Source: Kordia sp. SMS9
Lineage (GTDB): Bacteria; Bacteroidota; Bacteroidia; Flavobacteriales; Flavobacteriaceae
NCBI RefSeq assembly: GCF_003352465.1
Contig: NZ_CP031153.1
Span: 250,001 to 314,000, forward strand
Length of the DNA: 64,000 nt
Reading direction: 5' to 3'
The notes under the pieces: model-generated
Told to the model about the DNA's origin: nothing
Seen by the model: the letters and a program-made list of their open reading frames with translations, nothing else
Database searches by the model: none
Program-made: the position numbers and the translations under genes
Shown: piece after piece, positions 33,658 through 44,200 of the stretch
Numbering within the stretch: the stretch's first letter is position 1
Layout of the letters: every line of letters begins with the position of its first letter

Positions 33658-34614
33658 TTAAAATACCTCTTTCGCAATCGCGTTGATATTGCTCGATCTT
33701 CCCATAGAATAATAATGCAAAATCGGCACGCCAGCCGCTACCAATTCTTTACTTTGCTGAGTACACCATTCAATTCCTACCTTACGCACTGCTTTGTTAT
33801 CTTTACAATGCACAACTTCCATAATCAAATCGTCTGGTAAATCTACGTGAAAACGATGTGGAATCATATTCAACTGTTTTCGGGTCGCAATTGGTTTTAA
33901 TCCTGGAATAATTGGCACTGTAATTCCTGCGGTTCTGCATTTTTCTTCAAACTCAAAAAACTTCTGATTGTCAAAAAACATCTGTGTCACAATGTATTCG
34001 GCACCTGCTTTTATTTTTTTCTTCAAAAAGTGAATGTCCGAATCCAAACTCGGCGCTTCCATGTGCTTTTCAGGATATCCCGCAACACCAATACAAAAGT
34101 CTGTTTTGGACGAATTTTGCAATTCTTCATCCAAGTATTTTCCGTTGTTTAAGTCTTGTATCTGACTTACCAATTCAGACGCATAGCGATGTCCTTCCTT
34201 TTCCGCTTTAAAATAAATTTCGCTTTTTACAGCATCGCCACGAAGCGCGACCACATTGTCTATTCCTAAGAAATCCAAATCGATCAAAAAGTTTTCCGTG
34301 TCTTCTTTCGTAAATCCACCACACAAAATATGCGGAATGGCATCAACCTGATATTTATTCTGAATCGCGGCGCAAATTCCAACCGTTCCAGGGCGTTTTT
34401 TTACCACTTGCTTCTTCAATAAGCCGTTTTCCAACTCTTTAAACGTGTATTCTTCTCGATGATACGTGACGTCAATAAACGGCGGCTTGTATTCCATCAA
34501 CGGATCAATATTGTCAAAAATTGATTGAATATCTTGTCCTTTCAACGGTGGCAAAATTTCAAAGGTAAACAAGGTTTTCCCTTCCGATTGCGCTATATGT
34601 TCTGTTACTTTCAT
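33658..34614 (-). CDS. metF: 5,10-methylenetetrahydrofolate reductase
   Basis: 318 residues. Makes 5-methyltetrahydrofolate for methionine synthase. TIM barrel with FTFEILPPLKG (catalytic Glu), DVTYHR, PHILCGGFTKEDTENFL, NVVALRGDAVKSE (ALRGD FAD loop), QMFFDNQKFFEF and PIIPGLKPIATRKQL. Full length. Downstream of the split metH on the same strand with a 400-bp gap holding repeat copy B, so it may be cotranscribed or separately expressed. Confidence 0.95.
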   Translation of the reverse strand: MKVTEHIAQSEGKTLFTFEILPPLKGQDIQSIFDNIDPLMEYKPPFIDVTYHREEYTFKELENGLLKKQVVKKRPGTVGICAAIQNKYQVDAIPHILCGGFTKEDTENFLIDLDFLGIDNVVALRGDAVKSEIYFKAEKEGHRYASELVSQIQDLNNGKYLDEELQNSSKTDFCIGVAGYPEKHMEAPSLDSDIHFLKKKIKAGAEYIVTQMFFDNQKFFEFEEKCRTAGITVPIIPGLKPIATRKQLNMIPHRFHVDLPDDLIMEVVHCKDNKAVRKVGIEWCTQQSKELVAAGVPILHYYSMGRSSNINAIAKEVF

Positions 34615-34740
34615 GTTTTGTTAGATGTTAGTACTGAGACTTGGGTACTCGGTTCTTATGTTTTTTTTATTTGTTGATTTGTCAGTTTGTATGTTTGTCA
34701 ATTTGGTTCTTGATTCGATATTTAACATTTAGCATTTAAA

Positions 34741-34925
34741 ATTCATCGAGGGCGTTCCCGTCGGTCGTGCTATCCGCTATATCTTTTTAAAACAGTTTGT
34801 ATGTACTAGCAACTTTCAAAAAATTTGTTCAACCAGTTTTTCAACACACAGATTGCTTCGTCGTTCCTCCTCGCAATAACGATTCATAGCTTTAAAAAGG
34901 ATGCCACTCCTATCACTAACGCCAA
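34741..34925. repeat. interspersed repeat, copy B (inverted)
   Basis: Opposite orientation to copies A, C, D and E: begins GGGCGTTCCCGTCGGTCGTG and TATCCGCTATATCTTTTT, contains a CAGATTGCTTCGTCGTTCC module and ends AAAAGGATGCCACTCCTATC and ACTAACGCC. The flanking parts of 34615-35013 carry TTTGTTGATTTGTC filler and no gene. Confidence 0.8.
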
Positions 34926-35013
34926 GTTCACACGAAAGTGAGAAACTCAAACTCACATCACAAAATCAACATCATTTATGAAACGGCTCGCATCAAGCAC
35001 AATCGAAATAAAA

Positions 35014-37665
35014 TCAATCCGCCAATACCGGATGCAACCATTTTTGTGCTTTTTCTACCGTAATTCCTTTTCTATTCGCAAAATCTTCCACTTGATCGTT
35101 CTTTATCTTTCCGAGTCCAAAGTATTTAGCTTCTTCATTCCCAAAATAATACCCCGAAACTGCTGCGGCTGGCCACATCGCTAAACTTTCCGTTAAGGTA
35201 ACTCCAATGACGTTTTCTACCTCCAACAATTCCCAAATGGTTTCCTTTTCCAAATGATCGGGACAGGCTGGATATCCTGGCGCAGGACGAATTCCTTTAT
35301 ACGTTTCTTTGATCAATTCTTCATTTGATAAATCTTCCGCGGCAGCGTATCCCCAATGTTTCGTTCGGACTTGTTTGTGCAAATATTCTGCAAACGCTTC
35401 TGCAAAACGATCGGCAATGGCTTGCGCCATAATTGCATTGTAATCGTCGTGCTGTTTTTTGTAACTGTTTGCCAATTCGTCTGCACCAAAAATCGCCGTA
35501 CAAAACGCGCCCATATAATCTTGCTTGCCCGTTTCTTTCGGTGCAATAAAATCTGCCAATGCGATATTTGGAACTTCCGCGCGCTTGTCTTGTTGCTGAC
35601 GAAGCGTTCTAAACACCGCAATTTCTTTTCCTTTTTTCTGAATAGAAATATCATCATCATTTACCGAATTCGCTTCAAACAGTCCAAAAATGGCTTTGGC
35701 TTTTAGCGATTGTTTCGCAATGATTTCTTCAATCATTTTTGTGGCATCTTCATATAATTGTGTCGCTTGTTCGCCCACAACTTCATCCGTTAGAATGTTA
35801 GGAAAACGCCCGTGCAAATCCCACGAACGGAAAAACGGACTCCAATCTATATACGGAACGAGTTCTTTTAAACTTAACTGTGTTAACTTCTGAATACCCA
35901 ATTCTCTTGGTTTTACAATATTGCTCGTTTCCCAGTCAATCGGATATTTTTTTGCTCTCGCCGCTTCCAACGAGATGTATGATTTTTTCTCTTTTCGTTT
36001 TAAAAACTTTTCACGGAATTCGTCGTAATCTTGCTTTAACTTATCGCGATAGTCTTTCGATTTTTTCTTGTTTAGCAAATCGCCCACAACCGTCACCGCT
36101 CTTGATGCATCGTTGACGTGTACGACTGCGTTTTTGTATTCTGGATCAATCTTTACTGCTGTGTGTGCTTTGGACGTTGTTGCGCCACCAATTAATAACG
36201 GAATGTTCAGATTTTGACGTTCCATTTCTTTTGCCAAATACACCATTTCATCTAGCGAAGGCGTAATCAATCCTGACAAACCAATGATATCTACATTTTC
36301 CACTTTGGCAGTTTCTATGATTTTTTCTGGTGGCACCATTACACCTAAATCGACAATTTCGTAGTTATTACAACCGAGAACGACACTTACAATGTTTTTT
36401 CCAATGTCATGTACATCTCCTTTTACGGTTGCCATCAATACTTTTCCAATGGCTTGCTGTTGCTCTCCTTTTTCGGCTTCTATAAAAGGATTTAGATAGG
36501 CAACGGCTTTTTTCATGACACGTGCCGATTTTACGACTTGCGGCAAGAACATTTTCCCAGAGCCAAATAAATCTCCTACGACATTCATTCCGATCATGAG
36601 GTTTCCTTCAATCACTTCAATCGGTTTTTCGGCTTGTTGGCGTGCTTCCTCTACATCTTCAACAATGTATTTGTCAATTCCTTTAACGAGCGAATGTGTG
36701 ATACGCTCTTGCAATTCGTAACTACGCCATTCTTGAACCGCTGCGGTATCTGCTTTTTTAACTCCTTTGAAGGTTTCTGCCAAGTCTAACAAACGTTCCG
36801 TAGCATCATCGCGACGATCGAGAATGACATCTTCTACATGTTCTAGTAAATCTTTTGGAATGTCGTCATAGACTTCCAACATGGTAGGATTTACGATTCC
36901 CATGTTCATTCCAGCTTGAATGGCATGATATAAAAATACCGAATGCATGGCTTCACGTACGGCATTGTTTCCACGAAATGAGAATGACACGTTACTCACA
37001 CCGCCACTCACACTTACGTTTGGATAGGTTTCGCGCGTCCAACGTGTCGCTTCTATAAAGTCGATGGCGTTTTTGCGGTGTTCTTCCATTCCAGTAGCAA
37101 CTGGAAATATATTTAAATCGAAAATGATGTCTTCTTCTGGAAATCCTACTTTGTTCACCAATACATCATACGAGCGTTTTACAATTTCCAATCGGCGTTC
37201 GTAGTTATCTGCTTGTCCAACCTCATCGAAAGCCATCACAATGACCGCTGCTCCATACCGTTTGATTTGCGTCGCTTCTCTAATAAAATTTTCTTCTCCT
37301 TCTTTGAGCGAAATGGAATTCACCACACTTTTTCCTTGTACGACTTGCAATCCAGCTTCAATGATGTCCCATTTGGAACTGTCAATCATAATCGGCACAC
37401 GACAAATATCAGGTTCGGCAGCGATGAGATTTAGAAACTTTACCATTGCTTCTTTTCCATCAATTAAACCATCGTCCATATTGATGTCGATGATTTGTGC
37501 GCCACCATCTACTTGATGACGTGCAATTGCCAAGGCTTCGTCAAATTTCTCCTCTTTGATGAGTCGCAAAAACTTCCGCGAACCTGCCACATTGGTACGT
37601 TCTCCAACATTGACAAAGTTGCTATTTTCATTTAGGACTAAAGGTTCTAAACCTGAAAGGCGCAT
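35014..37665 (-). CDS. metH: methionine synthase, folate/B12/activation half
   Basis: 883 residues from ATG 37665 ([17 protein letters not shown]). Pterin-binding domain [16 protein letters not shown] and [16 protein letters not shown], helical cap, cobalamin domain with [20 protein letters not shown] (His as lower Co ligand) and [13 protein letters not shown], and a C-terminal activation domain with [12 protein letters not shown] for SAM binding. Methyl transfer from methyl-folate to homocysteine needs the separate homocysteine-binding subunit encoded upstream. An ATG at 37743 would add 26 residues ([10 protein letters not shown] type) coded by low-complexity spacer repeats, so I reject it. 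Confidence 0.93.
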   Translation of the reverse strand: MRLSGLEPLVLNENSNFVNVGERTNVAGSRKFLRLIKEEKFDEALAIARHQVDGGAQIIDINMDDGLIDGKEAMVKFLNLIAAEPDICRVPIMIDSSKWDIIEAGLQVVQGKSVVNSISLKEGEENFIREATQIKRYGAAVIVMAFDEVGQADNYERRLEIVKRSYDVLVNKVGFPEEDIIFDLNIFPVATGMEEHRKNAIDFIEATRWTRETYPNVSVSGGVSNVSFSFRGNNAVREAMHSVFLYHAIQAGMNMGIVNPTMLEVYDDIPKDLLEHVEDVILDRRDDATERLLDLAETFKGVKKADTAAVQEWRSYELQERITHSLVKGIDKYIVEDVEEARQQAEKPIEVIEGNLMIGMNVVGDLFGSGKMFLPQVVKSARVMKKAVAYLNPFIEAEKGEQQQAIGKVLMATVKGDVHDIGKNIVSVVLGCNNYEIVDLGVMVPPEKIIETAKVENVDIIGLSGLITPSLDEMVYLAKEMERQNLNIPLLIGGATTSKAHTAVKIDPEYKNAVVHVNDASRAVTVVGDLLNKKKSKDYRDKLKQDYDEFREKFLKRKEKKSYISLEAARAKKYPIDWETSNIVKPRELGIQKLTQLSLKELVPYIDWSPFFRSWDLHGRFPNILTDEVVGEQATQLYEDATKMIEEIIAKQSLKAKAIFGLFEANSVNDDDISIQKKGKEIAVFRTLRQQQDKRAEVPNIALADFIAPKETGKQDYMGAFCTAIFGADELANSYKKQHDDYNAIMAQAIADRFAEAFAEYLHKQVRTKHWGYAAAEDLSNEELIKETYKGIRPAPGYPACPDHLEKETIWELLEVENVIGVTLTESLAMWPAAAVSGYYFGNEEAKYFGLGKIKNDQVEDFANRKGITVEKAQKWLHPVLAD

Positions 37666-37798
37666 GAATTTGGTTTGGTTGCGCTTCGCTTGGTTGTTGG
37701 GTGTTGGTTGTTCGTTGTTGGTCGTTTGCTCAAAATCTCGCATTATCTTTTCTCTTTTTATTTAGTTGTTAGTTGCTGGTTGCTCATTGTTAGAGCTT

Positions 37799-38155
37799 TT
37801 ATCTTTTTTTATAATAATTGATAAATCCATTTAACAACTTTTTACAAGCTATTACTTGCTGTTGAATTTTTTCTAATTCTTCTTGTGTTATATATTTTTG
37901 ATCGTTTGATAGATATAATTGCGTCTCTAATTCATACAGAGAACCTCTAGCTATGAACAAAAAATGTATCGTTTCTTTTGTACTACTCCTTCCGCAACCT
38001 TCTGCAATATCAGAAGGTATTGAAATTGCACTTCTTCTTATTTGACTTGTGATTCCAAAAACTTCCTCTTTAGGAAACTTTTTTGTGAGTTCATATACAG
38101 CATTCACTAGAACTCTCGCTTGCATCCACACCTCTAATTCTGTATATGATTTCAT
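37799..38155 (-). CDS. four-helix bundle protein (S23/IVP family)
   Basis: 118 residues. ELEVWMQARVLVNAVYELTKKFPKEE, ITSQIRRSAISIPSDIAEGCGR and SLYELETQLYL are the hallmarks of the four-helix bundle family first seen in 23S rRNA intervening sequences. No rRNA is nearby; free-standing chromosomal copies are frequent in this phylum and of unknown function. It separates the two metH halves, on the same strand, with 32 nt to the upstream homocysteine methyltransferase gene. A second member is at 51779. Confidence 0.9.
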   Translation of the reverse strand: MKSYTELEVWMQARVLVNAVYELTKKFPKEEVFGITSQIRRSAISIPSDIAEGCGRSSTKETIHFLFIARGSLYELETQLYLSNDQKYITQEELEKIQQQVIACKKLLNGFINYYKKR

Positions 38156-38187
38156 CTGATTCTTATTTTATCCCTAACAACAAATAA

Positions 38188-39189
38188 CTAACAACTAGCA
38201 ACCATTTCACGTGGTTTGTACTTCGCAGCGACTTCCGCGATGGCGTTTATATGACTTGGTGTGGTACCGCAACAACCACCAATGATGTTGATAAGGTTCT
38301 TTTTTAGGTATTCTTCAATTTGAAGTGCCATTTCAGCTGGTGATTCGTCATATTCTCCGAAAGCGTTTGGCAATCCTGCATTTGGATGCGCAGATACTGC
38401 AAAGTCCGTTTTGTTGGCAATGGCTTCTAAGTGTGGTTGTAATAGGTTGGCTCCTAAGGCACAGTTGAATCCTACTGAGAGTAACGGAATGTGTGAAACG
38501 GAGATCAAAAACGCTTCTGCGGTTTGTCCCGAAAGTGTTCGCCCACTCGCATCTGTAATGGTGCCGCTAAGCATTATTGGAATTTTGATGTTTCTTTCTG
38601 CTTTTACTTCTTCGATAGCGAATAAAGCAGCTTTTGCGTTGAGTGTATCAAAAACTGTTTCTACGAGTAATATATCTACGCCACCATCTATTAATGCTTC
38701 TACTTGTTGTTTGTAGGCGATGCGTAATTCGTCGAAAGTAACCGCACGATATCCTGGATCGTTTACATCGGGGGACATGCTTGCCGTTTTGTTGGTGGGG
38801 CCGATAGAACCTGCAACAAATCGTGGTTTGTGAGGTTCTTTTTCGGTGAATTCGTCCGCAACTTCTTTGGCAATTTTTGCCGATTCGTAGTTGAGTTCGT
38901 ATACGATGTCTTCCATTTCATAGTCTGCCATGGCAATGGTAGTCCCAGAGAATGTATTGGTTTCTACGATGTCGGCACCTGCCGCAAAGTATTTTGCATG
39001 TACTTCTTTGATGGCATGTGGTTGCGTGATGGAGAGCAAATCGTTGTTTCCTTGTAGCGGCACTTTGAAGTCTTTGAAGCGTTCGCCACGAAAGTCTTTT
39101 TCTGTGAATTTGTAGGCTTGCAACATGGTTCCCATGGCACCGTCAAGGACAAGGATGCGTTTTTCTATTTCGTTCCAGATATTTTTCAT
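38188..39189 (-). CDS. metH: methionine synthase, homocysteine-binding half
   Basis: 333 residues. Homocysteine S-methyltransferase barrel: [52 protein letters not shown] and the three Zn-binding Cys in [10 protein letters not shown] and [13 protein letters not shown]. Equivalent to the first domain of E. coli MetH; here it is a separate polypeptide, a split common in Bacteroidota. First gene after the SAM riboswitch. Confidence 0.93.
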   Translation of the reverse strand: MKNIWNEIEKRILVLDGAMGTMLQAYKFTEKDFRGERFKDFKVPLQGNNDLLSITQPHAIKEVHAKYFAAGADIVETNTFSGTTIAMADYEMEDIVYELNYESAKIAKEVADEFTEKEPHKPRFVAGSIGPTNKTASMSPDVNDPGYRAVTFDELRIAYKQQVEALIDGGVDILLVETVFDTLNAKAALFAIEEVKAERNIKIPIMLSGTITDASGRTLSGQTAEAFLISVSHIPLLSVGFNCALGANLLQPHLEAIANKTDFAVSAHPNAGLPNAFGEYDESPAEMALQIEEYLKKNLINIIGGCCGTTPSHINAIAEVAAKYKPREMVASC

Positions 39190-39290
39190 TTTTGTTTTTG
39201 CTTCGGCTTTGCTCAGCGGGCTTTGTTTGTTGTTTTTTTATAGATTCCTAATTTTCGTTAGATCTCCGTTTTGTTAGATTCCCATTGTCA

Positions 39291-39490
39291 TGGGACTTTG
39301 GCGTTAAGGATAGCAGCGACATCCTTTTTAAAGCTTTGAATCGTCATTACGAGGAGGAATCGACGAAGTAATCTGTTTTTTTAATACACAGATTTCCACG
39401 AATTTTTAAAAAAATTCTCGCAATGACGTTTCTCTTTAAAAAGATATAGCGGATAGCCTGACCCTTTAGGGTAACGCCCTAGTTAGTGTT
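39291..39490. repeat. interspersed repeat, copy C, in the metH leader
   Basis: GGCGTTAAGGATAGCAGCG, ACATCCTTTTTAAAG, the CGTCATTACGAGGAGGAATC/ CAATGACG module, AAAAAGATATAGCGGATAGC and GGGTAACGCCC. It lies inside the predicted 5' untranslated region, between the SAM riboswitch and metH. The whole gene-free interval 39190-39818 consists of this element, the riboswitch and short repeats. Confidence 0.8.
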
Positions 39491-39528
39491 ATCAAAAAAG
39501 ATTGAGAAATTGATGCGAATTTCGCAGG

Positions 39529-39627
39529 GTTATCTATCTGCTTTTGCAGTAGAACGTAGCACCTTCTTTAAGTGTAAAGGGTTGCTAAGGCTTCAACGGG
39601 TCTATTCCCTCAGCCTTTCTTGATAAC
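39529..39627 (-). ncRNA. SAM-I riboswitch (S-box leader)
   Basis: On the minus strand: P1 strand GTTATCAAG, then AAAGGCTGAGGGAATAGACC, CGTTGAAGCCTTAGCAACC, a variable stem, AAGGTGCTACGTTC, CTGCAAAAGCAG and closing GATAAC. All conserved S-box blocks (GAAGCC, GCAACC, AAGGTGCTA-TTC) and the P1 pairing are present. It controls the downstream metH halves (start 39189), switching them off when S-adenosylmethionine is plentiful. No clear terminator stem lies directly after it, so the expression platform is uncertain. A weak promoter (TTTCTTTG at 39655-39662) precedes it. Confidence 0.93.
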
Positions 39628-39818
39628 GTCAATACATATATGAACTATTTGTTACAAAGAAACGGCATCCAAGGAGAAGATGCAAGTATTTTTTAGTGAT
39701 TTTTGAACGATAACGTTTTCGAGTTGCATTTCGACTGCGCTCAATGTGGCAGTGTTGGGTTTTGGATGTTGGGTAAATTAAGAAACCCAAGACCGAACAC
39801 CTAATACCCGAATTAGGT

Positions 39819-40799
39819 TTAGTTTTGCAGTTTTAATTCTACAGATGGTTTGAGTTGATAGTATAATGTTACTTTTGGTGCTTCTAGTGGATATTGAATT
39901 TCCATTTCGAGCGGAATGCTGAGTGACGATTCGTTTCTGTACAACCAAATGTCTTTGTAGATGTGTACTTTGGTGTCGATAATCATGGTGTAATATTGCT
40001 GATCATCTGCCAAATTGATGGTTGTGGGTGCAAATGTTTGTGGAAGTTCTTGGTTTCCGCCATTTGCTTTTACGGCTTCACGTACGTCAATGATTGTGGC
40101 TGCTTCTTTTTCTTTGCGTGTGTCTTCATTTTCTTTTTGAGGAAAGGTGAGACTTGCTTGCACGATGACATTGTTGGGAATGACCGAACAGTTTTCTGAG
40201 AGTTGTGGCAACATGTTCCAAAGTATTGGCACATAGGATTCTCTGTACAGCAACGCATCGAGTGTTTCGCTGAAGAGAATGTGGTATTTTTTGGCATTTG
40301 GAATTTGAAAGGTAACGGCATCTGACGTATGGAATTCTGTTATATAGTCTGTCAGTTCCAATGCTTTCACCAATTTTTCTGCTGCGTTTATGGAAGCCGC
40401 GTTGATTTCGAGCAAGGTAAATTGCACTTCCGAAGCATCAAATAAAGGTGCAACTAAAGTTACAAAAGGCGCGTATGGTCCGCAACCTGCATAGAATATA
40501 TTAATAGTTTCGTTAGGAAATTGTTGTTGTTTTTCGCGAATGAGCGCTACCATTCCATCTAAGAATTTTGCGGTTCTGCGATAATCGAGTAAGCAGGCTG
40601 CGGCGTGATTGAGCGATAGTGCCATTCCACTTGCTGTTGGAACCGCTGCCATGTGTTGCATTCCTTCTCCTAAATCGCCAATATTGGTTGTTTCTAGATA
40701 GTGTTTATGAATTTCGTCAATCGAATTTTTGATGGTGTCAAAGTTAGATTGATTGTTGAGAATGGTCGTGGAAAGTGTTTTGATGGTGCTGCGTAACAT
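39819..40799 (-). CDS. class I SAM-dependent methyltransferase-like protein
   Basis: 326 residues. After a helical N-terminal third there is a Rossmann-type motif INIFYAGCGPYAPF, an acidic residue after beta 2 (FTLLEINAASI), HTSDAVTF and then ILFSETLDALLYRES, similar in layout to the SE-x5-E loop of protein arginine methyltransferases; a C-terminal beta domain follows. Substrate unknown. It is divergent from a small precursor gene (41029) with a 230-bp gap, so a tailoring role on such peptides is possible but unproven. Confidence 0.55.
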   Translation of the reverse strand: MLRSTIKTLSTTILNNQSNFDTIKNSIDEIHKHYLETTNIGDLGEGMQHMAAVPTASGMALSLNHAAACLLDYRRTAKFLDGMVALIREKQQQFPNETINIFYAGCGPYAPFVTLVAPLFDASEVQFTLLEINAASINAAEKLVKALELTDYITEFHTSDAVTFQIPNAKKYHILFSETLDALLYRESYVPILWNMLPQLSENCSVIPNNVIVQASLTFPQKENEDTRKEKEAATIIDVREAVKANGGNQELPQTFAPTTINLADDQQYYTMIIDTKVHIYKDIWLYRNESSLSIPLEMEIQYPLEAPKVTLYYQLKPSVELKLQN

Positions 40800-40955
40800 G
40801 CTTGTTTTTATTTTGCATAAAAGTAAGCCATGCTTTTGTATTTAGCAACCCGTATTTTCATGTGTTTTGGATTTTGGATATTTTCTGACACTTTTTGATA
40901 CGTTGAATGTTGGTATTAAAACCGAAGCATTGCAGTGTGTTTATTTTGAACGATT

Positions 40956-40970
40956 TACGGTGTTCCCTTA
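40956..40970 (+). promoter_or_regulatory. operator-like motif upstream of precursor 41029
   Basis: TACGG-TGTTC-CCTTA ending 58 nt before the ATG. A perfect -7 box TACATTTG starts 14 nt downstream (40985), so the motif replaces the -33 element, the usual place for an activator site. Confidence 0.65.
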
Positions 40971-41028
40971 CTAAAATACGCTTCTACATTTGTAATTTAC
41001 TACATTATTAATCTTTAAAAATTTTATT

Positions 41029-41202
41029 ATGAAAAAAAGAAGTTTAAAATCGTTACGACTGAACAAGAAGATCATTTCAGATTTACGCGAAGATGTGATT
41101 AAAGGTGGAATTTCGTCTCCACAAGGATGCAGCGGCTCACAGAACGATTCGCAATGTGGATTGTCGTGTACTATTTGTCCTAAAAAGGATCAAGAAAGCT
41201 AG
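41029..41202 (+). CDS. RiPP-type precursor peptide
   Basis: 57 residues. Leader MKKRSLKSLRLNKKIISDL and ending IKGG at 26-27, then a 30-residue core rich in Ser, Gln and Cys (QGCSGSQNDSQCGLSCTICP, four Cys). Starts after ATTTTATT with the shared operator-like motif upstream and a strong terminator downstream, so it is a self-contained transcript. No enzyme is cotranscribed. Confidence 0.82.
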   Translation: MKKRSLKSLRLNKKIISDLREDVIKGGISSPQGCSGSQNDSQCGLSCTICPKKDQES

Positions 41203-41230
41203 CATTGTTTTAGTTTCGTTTTTAGCATAT

Positions 41231-41268
41231 AAAAATCCTCTTCATGAAATGTTATGAAGAGGATTTTT
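41231..41268. terminator. bidirectional terminator, precursor 41029 / adhesin
   Basis: Perfect 15-bp stem AAAAATCCTCTTCAT/ATGAAGAGGATTTTT between convergent genes. Confidence 0.9.
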
Positions 41269-41285
41269 TTGGAGCGTTCATACTT

Positions 41286-44200
41286 TTAATAGATGACTTT
41301 TTGAATTTTTTGTTTCCCATTTTCTAATACAACTTTTACAATGAGTGTACTGTTTGTTGGTTTTAGATTGGTAATGTCATATACTTCGGTTCTGATATTG
41401 CTTCGATGTATTAAACGCTTTCCAAGAATGTTATGTATCGTTATTTCTTCTATTTGACTATTGTATGCATGTACTTTTATTTGATTTTCGCCTGTTGTGA
41501 TGACAATTCCAGTATTTGTATTGAATTCGTCAACACCTAAAGTAGTATTGCTTACAGCTACATATTTTAGGATGAAACGATCCTCAAATTCGCCATTTTC
41601 TGAATAGAAAGTGTACGGCGTAAGTCGCAAATTGTGTTCCGTATTTGTATAGGTATCTTCTAGGTAGATTTCTTGATTTGTATTTTCAAAAAGTCCGTCT
41701 ACCGCATTGATAGCAATGGTGTAATTTCCACTTTGCGCAATTTTTACACCGAGCGGCACTTGATCAGTATCATTGAAAGGTACCGATCTTCCTTGAATGG
41801 ACATTTGTTCGTTACCAATGAGCGAGTAAATGTTTGTTGCTGCAGCACTGAAATTGTTTCCGTCAAATAAACGATCATGTGCGTCAGAAGCTCCTGTAAT
41901 GTATCCAATTAAGGTAGACGAAGCTGTGTTGTTTGGCGAAATGATGTCTAACCAAATTCTGTTTTTTTCAATCGTATTTGTCGTTGAAGTTGAAGTTTCG
42001 CTGCTATTTTCAAATTGCACTGCTACTTCATCATCTGATCTGTAAAATTGATCATTGGTGTATGCCACGCCACGCATAGAGTTGTTGAACTGAATCGTAG
42101 ATGTTGTTGGTGCAGCATCATCCATTAAGACAAAAAAGGCTTGTCCGGATGCAATATTTCCATTAAATCCTGCTGGGTTTGATCCTGTACTGTTGTACTG
42201 AATGTAATCGTCTTCATTATAGTTATACGCATATCCTGAATAGAAAGGATCATCATAGGCATCACTTGGCGAACTTAGATGCCTCCATAAGTATACGGTT
42301 CCTGTAATGGTTGAAGGATTGGTATCATCGGTAATGACAGAAGCATTTGCCGCAATGAAAGCATCTGCTGATATGGCGGAAGGATATGGGTTTCCGACTA
42401 GATTCCAATTGTCGTCTAATGCAGTTGCAATTGTGCTTCCACCACCTGGATAATCGGCTCCTGTGTAGGTTCCTCTGGTTACTGTGGTATTGATGATTCC
42501 ATTGTTTGGTCGTCCCACAAATTCTGCTGTGTTGGCAACACTTGTTCCCGAAATACCTTGTATGATGTATCCATTTCCGATGCCCATGTTTCCTGAAGCA
42601 CTTTGCCATTCTCCATAACCTCCAACGCCATTTCCACTTACAGTGGGTTGCCATTGGTAGATATAAAATGGTTGCGTTCCTGGAGAAACATCTGCTACAT
42701 CAAAACCTTCTACTGCGGAAGACCAATATATATAGTCAAACGGATTGACGCTTGAAGGCGTACGATCCATGTTTATTTCTCCTGTATTGTTGTTGGAGGT
42801 TACATCTGTAACTTGTATTAAATTTGCTCCATTTCTTACATGAAACGTTCCTCCAGCTTCAACATTGATCCAGTCTGTAACTGTGATTGAAGAACCTGTT
42901 GCCATTTCCAAATAAGCTCCATTTTTTACAGTGATATTTTTGGCGAGTCCAATTCCTGAAGCTCTCGTATCTACAGTAAGACCATTATCTTTGATGATCA
43001 CACAATCGTCAGATGTTGGCACTACATTTTGCGCCCAGTTGGCAGCATTTCCCCATGCATCAACTGTACTATCAAATATTCGGGTTTTATTCGTCACATT
43101 AAAGTTTGAACTTACAGCACCACAACCATTCGCTAGATTCGCGTCAATGGTGAATGAGTAATCTGCTTCTTCAAGCTGTGCTAAGGTTGGCATTGCATAC
43201 ACAGTTTCATAACTTCCAGAAACATAAGGTGTATCTCCGATGTTATCATTGTCTGTATCAATGTATAGATCAATGATGCCAGAAGGAGTAGTTGTCCAAT
43301 CTACCGCAGTGACATCTTTATCGCCAAATAGTTGTATGTTGTCTACAGCCATTCCATCAACCCAAATACCAAAAAATCGAATACGAATACTTACCGTTGG
43401 TTCATTGATATATGCTGATAAATCATACGATAGATTGTCAAATCTGGTTCCTATTCCTACATCGGCAACAATATCGGCAGTTACTGCTGTCCAATTGGTT
43501 CCGTCGGTAGATACTTCTACGGTAAAGTAATCGTTTGTTGCTCCGTTTCCATCTTCTAGATAATGTGAGTAGTAACAATCGAAACTTAACGAAAGATTGA
43601 CAAAATTGGTGGTATCATACGAAGTAGTAGATTGCAGTGCATTGTGTGTTGTATAGGAAGTACCCGAGCCGTCAGCTCCTACATCGGAATTACAAATTAC
43701 GAATTGGTCACTTCCAAATCCTGAAGAAATTGCTGGAAACCACACTTGTTCCGCTGGAACAAACGTACTGGTTTGGGCTTGCCAAGCTGTTTTAGCATTT
43801 ATGGTGGCGCCATTGTCCACAATAAAAACATTTGTAAAATCTCCCAAAGTACCAGATTCAAAGTCTTCATCAATTAAGAACACATCTTCCACGTCACCAG
43901 AAACCGAAATTTCGAGCATGTCATTTTCACCACAAACTACCCTGTTATTGATATCCGGTGTAATATTTACGGTTGGTACTGGATTGAATTTAGCAACAAT
44001 TGGCTCGCGCACCCACGATTCACAAGTTCCGTTGTATGCGGTTACATAATACGTTGTGGTCGTTGAAATAGAAGGTGTTGTCCAGTTTCCGTTGTTTGTT
44101 TCTGCTAACATCGTTCCACCAGTTTCTGCATCGTACCATCTAAATCGTTTAAAACCACTAAAAGATGCGGTTACTGATAAATCTACCGTTCCTGTTCCAC

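Noticed and set aside
37666..37743. N-terminal extension of MetH ([10 protein letters not shown] type)
   Set aside because: Coded by low-complexity spacer repeats that recur in gene-free DNA; ATG 37665 matches the usual start.
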